A DNA stretch of 64,000 nt from Pseudoflavitalea sp. G-6-1-2. GTDB taxonomy: Bacteria > Bacteroidota > Bacteroidia > Chitinophagales > Chitinophagaceae. The notes beneath the pieces were generated by a model, which did not search any database, had not been told where the DNA came from, and was given only the letters and a program-made list of their open reading frames with translations. A program made the translations under genes and the position numbers. The stretch spans positions 1,364,001-1,428,000 of the forward strand of contig NZ_JABBGB010000001.1 in the NCBI RefSeq assembly GCF_012927185.1, read 5' to 3'. Positions within the stretch are counted from its first letter, which is position 1, and each line of letters starts with the position of its first letter. This document shows, piece by piece, positions 45,025-54,263 of the stretch.

Positions 45025-47658
45025 CTACAACAATCCCTTTACTTTTTCAATTGCAGCGCTGAGCTGACTTGCATCCTGCCCACCCGCAGTAGCGAGGTTC
45101 TTCTGGCCACCGCCACCACCTTTGATCAGCGGTGCGATATGTTCTTTGATGATCTTTCCGGCATCGAGTTGTTTTGCAGCAACTACCGTATCGGAAATAC
45201 CCACTGCTACAAATGGCTTGCCTCCGATATTGGCGCAGAGTACTGCCACATAATCGTTGAGATTATTCTTGAGATCGAATGCCAGTTTTTTCAGTGCATC
45301 TGCATTGCCTACTTCAACGATTTCGCCTATGTAAGTAACGCCATTGATGATCTGATCTTTTTGCAGCAGTTCGTTGCGAACGCCAACAAGCATGCGATTC
45401 TCCAGATGCTCCAGCTTCTTCTTCAGTTCGCTGTTTTCTGCGAGCAGCTGATCAACAGCTTTGGAGAGTTCTTTGGGATTCTTGAGCGACTGCTTCACCT
45501 GTTTCAGATCGTTGATCTGCTCATCGATGTATTTTTCAGCAGCGAGTCCGCACACAGCTTCGATTCTTCTTACACCTGCAGCAACAGCAGTTTCCTGTTT
45601 GATGCGCAGCAATCCGAGTTCACCGGTTGAGCCAACGTGCGTACCTCCGCAAAGTTCGATAGAGTAGTTGGGATCCATGATCACCACGCGAACCACATCG
45701 CTGTATTTCTCTCCGAAAAGCGCCATGGCGCCGAGTTGCAGGGCTTCTTCCTTAGGCAGTTCCTTAATCACCACTGGAATGTTCTCGCGGATCTTTTCGT
45801 TCACCATCATTTCTACTTTGCTGATCTCTTCATCCGTCATCTTAGCGAAGTGGGAGAAGTCGAAGCGCAGGTATTCATCATTCACCAATGATCCTTTCTG
45901 TGCTACGTGTGTGCCGAGAACGCGGCGCAGCGCAGCATGCAGCAGGTGTGTTGCTGAGTGATGGATGGCAGTATGTTTACGGCGCTCAACATCCACCTTC
46001 GCATCAACAGGAGCCGTGATGTTCACGGGCAGTGTATCGGTAAAGTGAACAATGAGGTCGTTTTCTTTTTTGGTATCGGTAACAGGCACCATTTCTCCAT
46101 CGAAGCTGAGGATACCGGTATCGCCCACCTGTCCGCCACTTTCTGCGTAGAATGGTGTGGTGTTGAATACCAGCTGGAACGATTCTTTTCCTTTGGCTTT
46201 GATCTTGCGGTACTTCTGCACTTTGGTCTGGAGTTCCAGCATTTCGTATCCAACGAAGCTGGGGCTGTTGTTCTCTTTACCGCCATCTTTTACCAGTACC
46301 ACCCAGTCTTCTGTTTCGAGTGATGTGGCTGCACGGCTGCGGTTCTTTTGCTCCAGCAGTTCTTTGTCGAACGCGGCCCTGTCTACGGTGAGATTATTTT
46401 CACGTGCGATGAGCTCGGTCAGGTCGATCGGAAAGCCGAAAGTGTCGTACAGTTCAAATGCTGCGCTGCCACCAATAGTGCCATTGGCTGCAGTTGCGAT
46501 CAGTTCATCTACTTTCTTCAATCCTTTTTCGAGTGTGCGGAGGAAAGCTTCTTCTTCTTCCTTGATCACTTTCTTCACAAAATCAGTCTGCGCCTGCAGT
46601 TCGGGGAATACATCCTTGAACTGATGTGCCACTACCGGCAATATCTGATGCAGCAGCGGCTGCTTGTAATCGAGATAAGAATAGTAGTAACGAACCGCGC
46701 GGCGGAGGATGCGGCGGATCACATATCCGGCTTCCGTGTTGGATGGAAGTTGTCCGTCTGCAATAGCGAATCCTATTGCGCGGATATGATCTGCGAGTAC
46801 GCGGAAGGCGATTGCCTGACGGCTATCCGATCCATCATATTTTTTGTTTACGATATTGCCGATGGCTGCAATGGTTTCGGAGAACACATCGGTATCGTAG
46901 TTGGATTGTTTGCCCTGGATCACACGAACCAGTCTTTCAAAGCCCATTCCGGTATCCACGTGTTTTGCAGGAAGTGGTTCGAGTGTTCCGTTCTTCAGTC
47001 GGTTGAACTGAATGAATACGTTGTTCCAGATCTCGATCACCTGCGGGTGATCGTTATTCACGTGTGATGCACCATCGCTCTGTGCTCTTTCCTCATCAGA
47101 TCGGCAGTCCACATGAATTTCGGTGCAGGGGCCGCAAGGACCGGTATCGCCCATCTCCCAGAAATTGTCTTTCTTTTTTCCGAGCAGGATGCGGTCTTCC
47201 GCAATCCATTTCTTCCATTCTGTAGCTGCTTCTTCGTCTTTCGGCAGGTTTTCTTTGGCATCGCCTTCAAAGATGGTAACGTAGAGGCGGTCTTTCGGGA
47301 TCTGGAAAACGGTGGTCAGCAGTTCCCAGCTCCATTCGATCGCTTCTTTTTTGAAGTAATCGCCGAAGCTCCAGTTGCCGAGCATTTCGAACATGGTATG
47401 GTGATAGGTATCAACCCCTACCTCTTCCAGATCGTTGTGTTTGCCACTTACGCGAAGGCATTTCTGTGTATCCGCCACTCTTTTGTTGGGAGATTGTTTG
47501 TTGCCAAGGAAGAAATCCTTGAACTGATTCATCCCTGCGTTGGTGAACTTCAGGGTAGGATCATTTTTCAAAACAATAGGAGCAGAAGGCACAATAACAT
47601 GGCCTTTAGACTTGAAGAAATCAAGAAAATGCTGGCGTATAGCTGCGCTTGTGATCAT
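45025..47658 (-). CDS. alaS: Alanine-tRNA ligase
   Basis: Class II synthetase charging tRNA-Ala, with an editing domain. At 877 residues it has normal length. The catalytic domain starts SAAIRQHFLDFFKSKGHVIV; the editing/zinc domain has HHSATHLLHAALRRVLG (HxxxH) and CGGTHVGSTGELG (C and H ligands); the C-terminal DHHA1 domain ends GGGGGQKNLATAGGQD. All hallmark motifs are intact. A TACCTTTG -7 box on the minus strand at 47797-47804 would give a long 5' untranslated leader of about 130 nt. Confidence 0.96.
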   Translation of the reverse strand: MITSAAIRQHFLDFFKSKGHVIVPSAPIVLKNDPTLKFTNAGMNQFKDFFLGNKQSPNKRVADTQKCLRVSGKHNDLEEVGVDTYHHTMFEMLGNWSFGDYFKKEAIEWSWELLTTVFQIPKDRLYVTIFEGDAKENLPKDEEAATEWKKWIAEDRILLGKKKDNFWEMGDTGPCGPCTEIHVDCRSDEERAQSDGASHVNNDHPQVIEIWNNVFIQFNRLKNGTLEPLPAKHVDTGMGFERLVRVIQGKQSNYDTDVFSETIAAIGNIVNKKYDGSDSRQAIAFRVLADHIRAIGFAIADGQLPSNTEAGYVIRRILRRAVRYYYSYLDYKQPLLHQILPVVAHQFKDVFPELQAQTDFVKKVIKEEEEAFLRTLEKGLKKVDELIATAANGTIGGSAAFELYDTFGFPIDLTELIARENNLTVDRAAFDKELLEQKNRSRAATSLETEDWVVLVKDGGKENNSPSFVGYEMLELQTKVQKYRKIKAKGKESFQLVFNTTPFYAESGGQVGDTGILSFDGEMVPVTDTKKENDLIVHFTDTLPVNITAPVDAKVDVERRKHTAIHHSATHLLHAALRRVLGTHVAQKGSLVNDEYLRFDFSHFAKMTDEEISKVEMMVNEKIRENIPVVIKELPKEEALQLGAMALFGEKYSDVVRVVIMDPNYSIELCGGTHVGSTGELGLLRIKQETAVAAGVRRIEAVCGLAAEKYIDEQINDLKQVKQSLKNPKELSKAVDQLLAENSELKKKLEHLENRMLVGVRNELLQKDQIINGVTYIGEIVEVGNADALKKLAFDLKNNLNDYVAVLCANIGGKPFVAVGISDTVVAAKQLDAGKIIKEHIAPLIKGGGGGQKNLATAGGQDASQLSAAIEKVKGLL

Positions 47659-47796
47659 AAACGGAACAATCTTTGATAATGTGAAGGCCTTACCTGCTAC
47701 CCCCGGTATAACAGTTAACTATCGGAATTTTAAGAGAATGCAAAAAAATCCGCTTTTTCCTGTAGGTTTGTAGCGTTGGCTCTGAATAACGTGGTG

Positions 47797-47804
47797 CAAA
47801 GGTA
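47797..47804 (-). promoter_or_regulatory. Candidate -7 box for alaS
   Basis: TACCTTTG on the minus strand, about 140 nt before the alaS start. A plus-strand TAGGTTTG at 47763-47770 faces it and may serve the M23 gene. Neither has a good upstream box. Confidence 0.3.
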
Positions 47805-47858
47805 ATCCAATTAGCGCTGTCTTTTAAATGAAATCAAATCCTGTGACCACGCTGTCTC

Positions 47859-48830
47859 ATGAAAAAGATCAAGTATTACTATAATACCAATACGCTTCGG
47901 TATGAGAAGCTGGAGACGCCGTTGCGCGTTAAACTGCTTCGTGTATTGGGCTTCATTTCCGCCGCAATAGTTACTGCACTTATTATTGTGTCTATCGCAT
48001 ACCGGTATTTCCCTTCGGCCAACGAGAAAAAACTCCTTACCGAGAATGAAAGGCTCGAAGAGCAATATGAGAACCTCGATCATGCAGCGGGCAAACTGTC
48101 GCAACGGCTTAAAGAGCTGGAAGAGAGGGACAATGAGATCTACCGCGTGATCTTCGAGGCCAATCCCATCCCCGATAGCTCACGTGCCATGGAGATTGCA
48201 CAGCAGAAAGAATGGAAGATGGTTACCAGCATGACCAATTCCGAACTCGAAAACTCCATCGTTCAAACGCTCAACAATCTGAATAACAGGATGTCCAATC
48301 AGGATGCATCCTATGCCGATATCACCAAATTCATCGCCAATAAAGAGGAGATGCTGGCATCGACTCCCGCCATTCAACCCGTGAGCAACTCCGATCTCAA
48401 AAGAGTCGCCTCAGGTTATGGCAGCCGTATCGATCCGGTTTACAAAACCATCAAATTCCACGCTGGCCTTGACTTCTCTGCTCCACAGGGTACTCCCATC
48501 TATGCAACCGCCAACGGCGTTGCGAGAACTGCAGGTAATCTGGGCAACGGTTATGGCAATCACGTAGTGATCAATCATGGTTACGGATACGAAACCCTGT
48601 ACGGGCATATGTTCAAAGTGAAAGTGAAAGCCGGCCAGCGCGTTAAACGCGGAGAAGTGATCGGATGGGTAGGAAGCACGGGTAAATCAACCGGACCTCA
48701 CTGCCACTACGAAGTGCACAAAAATGGCCGTCCGGTAGATCCTATCTACTTCTTCTACAACGACTTAACACCAGAGCAGTTCGACAGAATGCTGAAGATG
48801 GCCGCGAGCAGCAACCAAAGTTTCGATTAG
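47859..48830 (+). CDS. M23 family metallopeptidase (LytM-type)
   Basis: Cell-wall endopeptidase-like protein of 323 residues. One membrane helix lies near residues 29-50 (LRVLGFISAAIVTALIIVSIA), a coiled coil follows (residues 54-90), and the C-terminal LytM domain has the zinc ligands H201 and D205 (HAGLDFSAPQGTPIYA) and H283 in the HxH-like HCHYEVHKNG, with YGHM in between. All zinc residues are present, so activity is likely. The layout (membrane anchor, coiled coil, LytM) resembles proteins of cell division or envelope assembly. Ends at the terminator at 48853-48880. Confidence 0.92.
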   Translation: MKKIKYYYNTNTLRYEKLETPLRVKLLRVLGFISAAIVTALIIVSIAYRYFPSANEKKLLTENERLEEQYENLDHAAGKLSQRLKELEERDNEIYRVIFEANPIPDSSRAMEIAQQKEWKMVTSMTNSELENSIVQTLNNLNNRMSNQDASYADITKFIANKEEMLASTPAIQPVSNSDLKRVASGYGSRIDPVYKTIKFHAGLDFSAPQGTPIYATANGVARTAGNLGNGYGNHVVINHGYGYETLYGHMFKVKVKAGQRVKRGEVIGWVGSTGKSTGPHCHYEVHKNGRPVDPIYFFYNDLTPEQFDRMLKMAASSNQSFD

Positions 48831-48852
48831 AATCATACCTTATTATATATGT

Positions 48853-48880
48853 AGCCCCTGCCCGAAAGCAGGGGCTTTTT
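48853..48880 (+). terminator. Rho-independent terminator of the M23 peptidase gene
   Basis: AGCCCCTGC pairs with GCAGGGGCT around CCGAAA, followed by a T-run. Confidence 0.85.
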
Positions 48881-48943
48881 CGTATTGTCACTATTTTTCA
48901 TGACTCATTCTTTGACAATACTATGACGAAGGCAGCCAACCAT

Positions 48944-48976
48944 ATTGGGTTTTTATGCGTTGTAGCTGTACATTTG
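48944..48976 (+). promoter_or_regulatory. Bacteroidota-type promoter for the AraC regulator
   Basis: ATTG (48944-48947), 21 nt, TACATTTG (48969-48976). A start near 48983 implies that translation begins at the ATG at 49034 and not at the earlier in-frame ATG at 48923. Confidence 0.5.
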
Positions 48977-49033
48977 CACCGCTTTATGCACCATCCGCCC
49001 GATATACTAACCTTGGCTTATAAACAGCCAATC

Positions 49034-49939
49034 ATGCACGAACAGCTGGACTTGTTGTTTGAAAAAGAGCAGCTTATTCCGGGTTCTGTTCAGTATATGA
49101 TCCATCGTTACCAGAAGCATTCGCAATGGAATATCGAGGATACGGGTATGTTGGTGTATCATTTCCGCAAGAATGAGCCGAAGGAGAATTATCTCGAACT
49201 TCGTTTCTGTCTTTCCGGCAATGTATACTGCAAGCAAAAAGCCACTGAGTGCGATCAGTGCAAGTTCGGCAACAGCCGTACCTGCAACGACCGTGAAGAA
49301 ACAGTGGATGTATTGAGCTTCCGTTTTTCCCCTGCTCATCTTTCTCAGTTTGTTCGTCCGGATGCAGTGGCCAATACTGTTTCTGACGAGATACTTCAGT
49401 TTCAGCATGCTTCTTCTTTCACGAAAGTGCTGAACCTCTGCGGCAGAACCCGCATGGTGCTGGAAGCGTTGCTGAATCATAATTACACAGACAGTCTGGA
49501 GAATATCTACATCAATGCACAGGTGCAGATGCTGTTGCTTTACAGTCTGGAATGTATGCTGGGCGAAGAGAAAGGAACTCAGGGCATCGAAGTGTTCCAG
49601 TGCAAGTTCCTGGCGAATGAAGCAGACAGGGACAAGATTGTAAAAGCGCGCGAGATCCTCATTCAGCATATCGGCGAGCCTATCACTATTAAGGAGCTGA
49701 GCCGTAAAGTTGCCATCAATGAATGTTACCTCAAGAAAGGTTTCAAGGAGTTGTTCGGCACAACAGTATTCGACTTCTATCAGAACCAGCGCATGGAACA
49801 TGCACGTTATCTCCTTTATGAAAAAGGGTTGAGCGTTACGGAAGTTTCTATGATGCTGGGATACTCTTCTATCTCACACTTTTCAACAGCGTTTAAGCGT
49901 CACACGGGGATTAAGCCTTGTGAGTTGTTGTTGCATTAA
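49034..49939 (+). CDS. AraC family regulator with a Cys-rich sensor-like motif
   Basis: 301 residues from the ATG at 49034 (MHEQLDLLFEKEQLIPGS). The start at 48923 is rejected because the best promoter lies after it. The C-terminal 100 residues are a double helix-turn-helix of the AraC class (ELSRKVAINECYLKKGFKELFG, SVTEVSMMLGYSSISHFSTAFKRHTGIKPCE). The N-terminal domain has five Cys (pattern C-x6-C-x6-C-x2-C-x7-C, from CLSGNVYC through CDQC to RTC), possibly a metal, haem or redox sensor. Its position before the haem locus suggests it controls that locus; this is an inference. Confidence 0.85.
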   Translation: MHEQLDLLFEKEQLIPGSVQYMIHRYQKHSQWNIEDTGMLVYHFRKNEPKENYLELRFCLSGNVYCKQKATECDQCKFGNSRTCNDREETVDVLSFRFSPAHLSQFVRPDAVANTVSDEILQFQHASSFTKVLNLCGRTRMVLEALLNHNYTDSLENIYINAQVQMLLLYSLECMLGEEKGTQGIEVFQCKFLANEADRDKIVKAREILIQHIGEPITIKELSRKVAINECYLKKGFKELFGTTVFDFYQNQRMEHARYLLYEKGLSVTEVSMMLGYSSISHFSTAFKRHTGIKPCELLLH

Positions 49940-49978
49940 TTTTATTGTGTTTGATGTTTTCGTTGATTTTCCTGTTTC

Positions 49979-50121
49979 GCAATGGGATATGAAAATCTGT
50001 CGAAAAACAGGCCGGGGAGGGGTTAACTCCGATTAGGCTGTAATCAAGGAGGATTGGGCATTAGAACAAATCCGGGCGATGGCCCAACCTGTTTTAAGGC
50101 CATCTTTTCATATCCCCTTGC
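49979..50121 (+). repeat. Palindromic structured element, pair II copy A
   Basis: This 143-bp element has outer arms 49979-49995 and 50105-50121 that pair at 16 of 17 positions (GGGATATGAAAA with TTTTCATATCCC in the centre). An inner stem pairs AAAACAGG (from 50003) with CCTGTTTT (from 50087). A third hairpin CTCC-GATTA...TAATC-AA-GGAG lies in the core. Positions 49999-50055 are repeated inverted, without any mismatch, in copy B (50425-50481). The next 46 nt keep equal length and partial identity. Non-coding. Confidence 0.75.
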
Positions 50122-50362
50122 TCCACATCGCTGAATGTGCAACATTCAATTGTCGTAAAATTATTAGAACCCACAAATAGCTATTTAGAATGATGCATTA
50201 GTTGATGAAACTGCGAGGCTGAAGAATACCCGGCATTTTAATTAGGAGAATGAAAAAGCAAATGCAACATCAATTGTAAAGCAGGATTGTAAAAGATACT
50301 ATTACTCTGAGAGATGCACCCGCAAGCCTTCCTCTCTCCCCCTTTCGGAGATTGGCCGGGGA

Positions 50363-50497
50363 AGGGGTATGTAACTCCGGCCTTAAAACGGGTTGCGTGA
50401 GAGTCCGGCTTTATTCCATCGCTTAATCCTCCTTGATTACAGCCTAATCGGAGTTAACCCCTCCCCGGCCTGTTTTTCGACGGCGTTACATACCCCT
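50363..50497 (-). repeat. Palindromic structured element, pair II copy B (inverted)
   Basis: This 135-bp element on the minus strand has the same 57-bp core as copy A (57 of 57 identical). The outer arms differ: AGGGGTATGTAAC (50363-50375) pairs fully with GTTACATACCCCT (50485-50497). Compared with copy A, three outer base pairs changed on both sides in step (A-T to G-C, A-T to T-A, A-T to C-G). The inner stem is kept with one mismatch. The 241 bp between the copies hold no gene; GCAACAT(T)CAATTGT occurs there twice (50139 and 50264). Confidence 0.75.
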
Positions 50498-50606
50498 CAC
50501 CGGCAAGGCCATTCAACAAAACCGCCATAACTCTTTCCCCAATCCTTATTCCGTTTCGCGTAAACCCGTTTTCCCTTTACAGTAACAGCTTCTTTCCCGG
50601 TCAATC

Positions 50607-50614
50607 TAATTTTG
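50607..50614 (+). promoter_or_regulatory. Candidate -7 box for the haem uptake operon
   Basis: TAATTTTG, about 136 nt before the TonB receptor start. No clear TTTG box at 19 nt, which would fit a promoter that needs an activator. Confidence 0.4.
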
Positions 50615-50749
50615 TACCTCCACATTATGTCAGGCTGAATCTAACCCTCTGCCTGAAAGAAAACCCATTTAGACTTTTGCCAGCAATCAACTTAACTGCA
50701 TCAAACCATTGATGGCCGGGATGATTGTATGCGGCTAAACACCTGAACA

Positions 50750-52837
50750 ATGCGAACAATATTAAGCGGATCGATATATGCAACTGTCCTGCTGCTGATG
50801 GCAGGCTCTACGGTTATGGCGCAGGATGCACAGAAAGATAGTGTGTCCAACCGCGTTAGTGACCTGCAGGAAGTAGTGGTAACCGGACAGTACCAGCCAC
50901 AATCACTCCGCAAAAGTGTATACCAGGTACGCACCATCAATGCAGACAGGATCAAGGCACAGGCCGCTACCAATCTTACCGGTGTTCTGAACAATGAACT
51001 CGGTATCCGTTTCTTCAACGACAGAGCCCTCGGAACAACCGATATCGAACTGATGGGAATGAGCGGACGAAATGTAAAGATCCTGCTCGATGGTGTACCC
51101 ATGGTGGATCGTGGCGATACCCGCGAAAGCCTTAACCAGATTGATGTTCACAGCATCGACAGGATCGAGATCGTTGAAGGACCCATGTCTGTTTCTTATG
51201 GGTCCGATGCACTGGCGGGCGTTATCAACATCATTACAAAGAAACCAGGCAAAAGCAGTTTGTCTGTTTCTGCAGGCATGCAGGAAGAATCTGCCGGTGG
51301 CGAATACAATCCTTTGCTGAATAAAGGAATGCACAATCAATACCTGAATCTTGGATGGCAGAAGAATGGATGGAGCATCGCTGCAGGTGGAGCTCACAAC
51401 GATTTTGGCGGATGGAAAGAAAGCAGAGATGTGGAACTCGCCAAACAGGAATGGCATCCAAAAGAGCAATGGCTTGGCAATGCAAGACTGGGTTACAGAA
51501 ATGCTGCATTCAATGCATGGTATCGTTTCGACATGCTGAGAGAAACGATCTCCAATAACGGACCGATTTTCGAAGCCACCAATACAACACCAGATCAGAA
51601 CTTTTTTTCGCGAAGGTTCATGCATCAGGTACAGGCTGAATACAATTTCAGTCATCGCCTGCAACTCAGTGGGATCGCGGCTTACACGGATTATTCGAGA
51701 AGAACGCAGACCACTATCCTCGATCTGAATACAGGCAAACGCACATTGTCGCTTGGAGAGGGTGAGCAGGATAAAGCGAAATTCAACAGCCTCGTTGCAA
51801 GAGTGACTGCACAATACAAAGTCTCTGAGAAATTATCCTTTCAACCCGGATTCGATTTCAACAGAGAGTCGGCTTCCGGTGCGAGAATTCAGGGAACACC
51901 TTCCATTACTGATTTCGCATTCTTTGCTTCGGGGGAGTGGAAGCCAACTGAAGGGATCAATATACGTCCGGGTTTGCGCGTGATACGCAACTCGGTGTAT
52001 GATGCACCTCCGGTGATTCCATCGATCAATACCAAGTTCGATGTCGGAAGAGATTTCGATCTGCGATTGGCTTATGCAAGAGGATTCCGTTCACCGGCAC
52101 TTCGCGAACTGTATTTCTATTTCTTCGATGCAAGCCATTCCATCAAAGGCAATACAAATCTGGAAGCAGAGACTTCCAACAGTTTCAACGGATCACTTAC
52201 CTGGCATCCTGTTCTGAAAAATGACGTGAAGCTGAAAACCAGTGTGGGAGCGTTTTACAACGATTTCAGAAATCAGATAAATTATGGGTATGATGCGTTG
52301 AATCCGGATATAATGACTTACGTGAACATCGATCGTTTCAAAACCACCGGAGTAACTATTAGCTCTACTGTCAGCTACAAAGCATGGCAGGGTACGCTGG
52401 GCTTCTCTTATATCGGGAGATACAATCGGTTTGCAGATGATACAACGTATTCTAAAAATTCAACTTCACCCACATTCGTGTGGTCGCCTGAAGTGAATGC
52501 AAATCTGAGTTACAATATCAGAAAGATCGGAACCAGCGTGAGCGTGTTCTACAAGTTCACCGGTAAACGTCCGGTTTATCAGGCAACAGTGCGTGATGGA
52601 AAACCTGTTGCTGCGCTGGCCGAAACGGCGAGCTTCCACTGGGCTGATGCAACAGTGAGCAAGTCGCTCGGGAAATTCATTACGCTGAGTGCAGGCGTGA
52701 AGAACATCTTCGATGTAACCACGCTTAACAGCACGCTCGGAGATGCAGGTTCAGTGCATAATTCAGGCGGTGGCAGTGTGCCGCTCAGTTATGGTCGCTC
52801 ATATTTTGCGGGAATTGCTTTTCAATGGAATCAATAA
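50750..52837 (+). CDS. TonB-dependent outer-membrane receptor (haem locus, HmuR-like position)
   Basis: The protein has 695 residues with a signal peptide (ILSGSIYATVLLLMAGSTVMAQD). The plug domain follows (LQEVVVTGQYQPQSLRKSVYQV, DRIEIVEGPMSVSYGSDALAGVINIITKK), then a 22-strand barrel with the late FRSPALRELYFYFFDASHSIKGN and the terminal SYFAGIAFQWNQ. It lacks the SusC-type N-terminal domain. Being first in the unit with a HmuY-like lipoprotein and HmuTUV suggests it imports haem. Other ligands such as vitamin B12 are possible on sequence alone. Confidence 0.9.
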   Translation: MRTILSGSIYATVLLLMAGSTVMAQDAQKDSVSNRVSDLQEVVVTGQYQPQSLRKSVYQVRTINADRIKAQAATNLTGVLNNELGIRFFNDRALGTTDIELMGMSGRNVKILLDGVPMVDRGDTRESLNQIDVHSIDRIEIVEGPMSVSYGSDALAGVINIITKKPGKSSLSVSAGMQEESAGGEYNPLLNKGMHNQYLNLGWQKNGWSIAAGGAHNDFGGWKESRDVELAKQEWHPKEQWLGNARLGYRNAAFNAWYRFDMLRETISNNGPIFEATNTTPDQNFFSRRFMHQVQAEYNFSHRLQLSGIAAYTDYSRRTQTTILDLNTGKRTLSLGEGEQDKAKFNSLVARVTAQYKVSEKLSFQPGFDFNRESASGARIQGTPSITDFAFFASGEWKPTEGINIRPGLRVIRNSVYDAPPVIPSINTKFDVGRDFDLRLAYARGFRSPALRELYFYFFDASHSIKGNTNLEAETSNSFNGSLTWHPVLKNDVKLKTSVGAFYNDFRNQINYGYDALNPDIMTYVNIDRFKTTGVTISSTVSYKAWQGTLGFSYIGRYNRFADDTTYSKNSTSPTFVWSPEVNANLSYNIRKIGTSVSVFYKFTGKRPVYQATVRDGKPVAALAETASFHWADATVSKSLGKFITLSAGVKNIFDVTTLNSTLGDAGSVHNSGGGSVPLSYGRSYFAGIAFQWNQ

Positions 52838-52860
52838 AATATCAATAAATAGTTACACCC

Positions 52861-54246
52861 ATGTTGAACAGATTTTCAGCCCTATTGATGCTTACTGCAA
52901 TCGGATTTTCTGCCTGCGAGAAAAGTGATCCGCCATTACCGGACAATCAGATTCAGTTCGAAGCAGCTGTGCAGGGTATCGGCACTGACGAAGTATCGAA
53001 AGATGTAGTGATCAAATTGAATCGCAATACAGATGTAGCCATTCCTGTTACTGTAGAAATAGCAGCAACAGGCGTTGCATATGGAGTTGAGTATACCACT
53101 GCTCCTGAAGCGAGTGCAAATGTGATCAGTCTCACTATCCCTGCGGGAAGCAGCTCCGCTAAATTCACTGTTACCAAAAAAGCAGGTGTACTGCTCGATG
53201 GCGATGAGTATCTGGATTTCACTATCAAAACGGCCGGTGCTCCTAAGGGGCAGGTTAACAAACTGAAACTCTCCTTCTCTACCATCATATCAACCGGAAC
53301 AACGCTTGAGCTCAATGGAGGTGATGGTGGTGCCAATGCAGTGAATTCAGTGTATGTCGATCTGAGCAACAATACGCAGGTGCCTGTTAATAGAAAGAGT
53401 TACGATCTGTTGTTTTACACTGGTGCTGATTTTCGCGTGTTGCTGAACAACGCTGCAGGATGGGCTGCCATCAAAGTAAATAAAGCTGATCTCAATGCCG
53501 TGTCTGCGGCTGATGTGAACCTGGCTGATCTGGCAGTTGGTCAGGGTAAAGGTACACTGTCGCTGATCGACGATGTAACAGGTGATGTTACCAAAAACGC
53601 CATGGGACAGGTTTCTGCTACTGATGGCGACAACAAAGTATTTGTGATCAGCAGAGCAGGTGTTACCAGTCTGAATCCAACGGTTGCTGAACTCGTGAAA
53701 GTGCGTGTATTGAGAAATGGAAACGGATATACACTTCAATATGCTACACACATCAATGCCACCACATTCAAAACACTGAATGTTGAAAAGACTGCTGTAC
53801 ATGATTTCCGCTTCGTGTCACTTAACACCGAAGCTGTCGTAAATATTGTTCCTGAAAAGGATCGCTGGGATATCGTATGGGGCTACAGTGTGTACAAGGC
53901 ATTCGATCCTGAAAACAATGTATGGCTTCCATATGGTGTGTCCGATATTGTTTTCCTGAATACCGAAGGTAAAGTGCAGGCAGCTGAAGTGCTCAACAGT
54001 GCTGTATCGTATGAGAATTTCGGGGAGGCCAATATTGCTGCACAGACATTCAGCGGCGCACGCGATTTCATCAGCACCAAATGGAGAGCTACTTACCCTA
54101 CTGCCGGTGTTAAGACCGATCGCTTCTATGTTATTAAAGATGCTAATGGCAATGTGTACAAACTGAAGTTTGTAAGCTTCCATCCGGCTGATGGCGGCAC
54201 ACGCGGCAAGCCGAAGATCGAATACAAACTCGTAAAGAAGGCATAA
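52861..54246 (+). CDS. hmuY: HmuY-like haem-binding lipoprotein
   Basis: The protein has 461 residues, longer than classical HmuY (about 215). The lipobox IGFSACEKS puts the lipid-bearing Cys near residue 19. Residues 30-140 form an extra immunoglobulin-like or Calx-beta-like domain (IPVTVEIAATGVAYGVEY, LTIPAGSSSAKFTVTKKAG). Residues about 150-461 resemble HmuY (VNRKSYDLLFYTGADFRVLLNN, KWRATYPTAGVKTDRFYVIKDANGNVYKLKF). HmuY captures haem at the surface and passes it to a TonB receptor. Haem-binding His or Met residues cannot be assigned with certainty. Follows the receptor gene by 23 bp. Confidence 0.8.
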   Translation: MLNRFSALLMLTAIGFSACEKSDPPLPDNQIQFEAAVQGIGTDEVSKDVVIKLNRNTDVAIPVTVEIAATGVAYGVEYTTAPEASANVISLTIPAGSSSAKFTVTKKAGVLLDGDEYLDFTIKTAGAPKGQVNKLKLSFSTIISTGTTLELNGGDGGANAVNSVYVDLSNNTQVPVNRKSYDLLFYTGADFRVLLNNAAGWAAIKVNKADLNAVSAADVNLADLAVGQGKGTLSLIDDVTGDVTKNAMGQVSATDGDNKVFVISRAGVTSLNPTVAELVKVRVLRNGNGYTLQYATHINATTFKTLNVEKTAVHDFRFVSLNTEAVVNIVPEKDRWDIVWGYSVYKAFDPENNVWLPYGVSDIVFLNTEGKVQAAEVLNSAVSYENFGEANIAAQTFSGARDFISTKWRATYPTAGVKTDRFYVIKDANGNVYKLKFVSFHPADGGTRGKPKIEYKLVKKA

Positions 54247-54263
54247 CCTGAAAATAATTTATC

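Larger units (their letters stand above)
49940..50749. other. 810-bp intergenic region before the haem locus
   Basis: It contains the inverted element pair II, a 241-bp spacer without coding signals, and a 240-bp leader of the TonB receptor gene. The leader carries a TAATTTTG box (50607-50614) and a TCAGGC/GCCTGA hairpin near 50629-50657. No gene is supported. Confidence 0.6.

Noticed and set aside
50139-50277. Direct repeat GCAACAT(T)CAATTGT as a target-site duplication
   Set aside because: The two copies lie between, not around, the palindromic elements, and are 14-15 bp with one gap; chance is possible.
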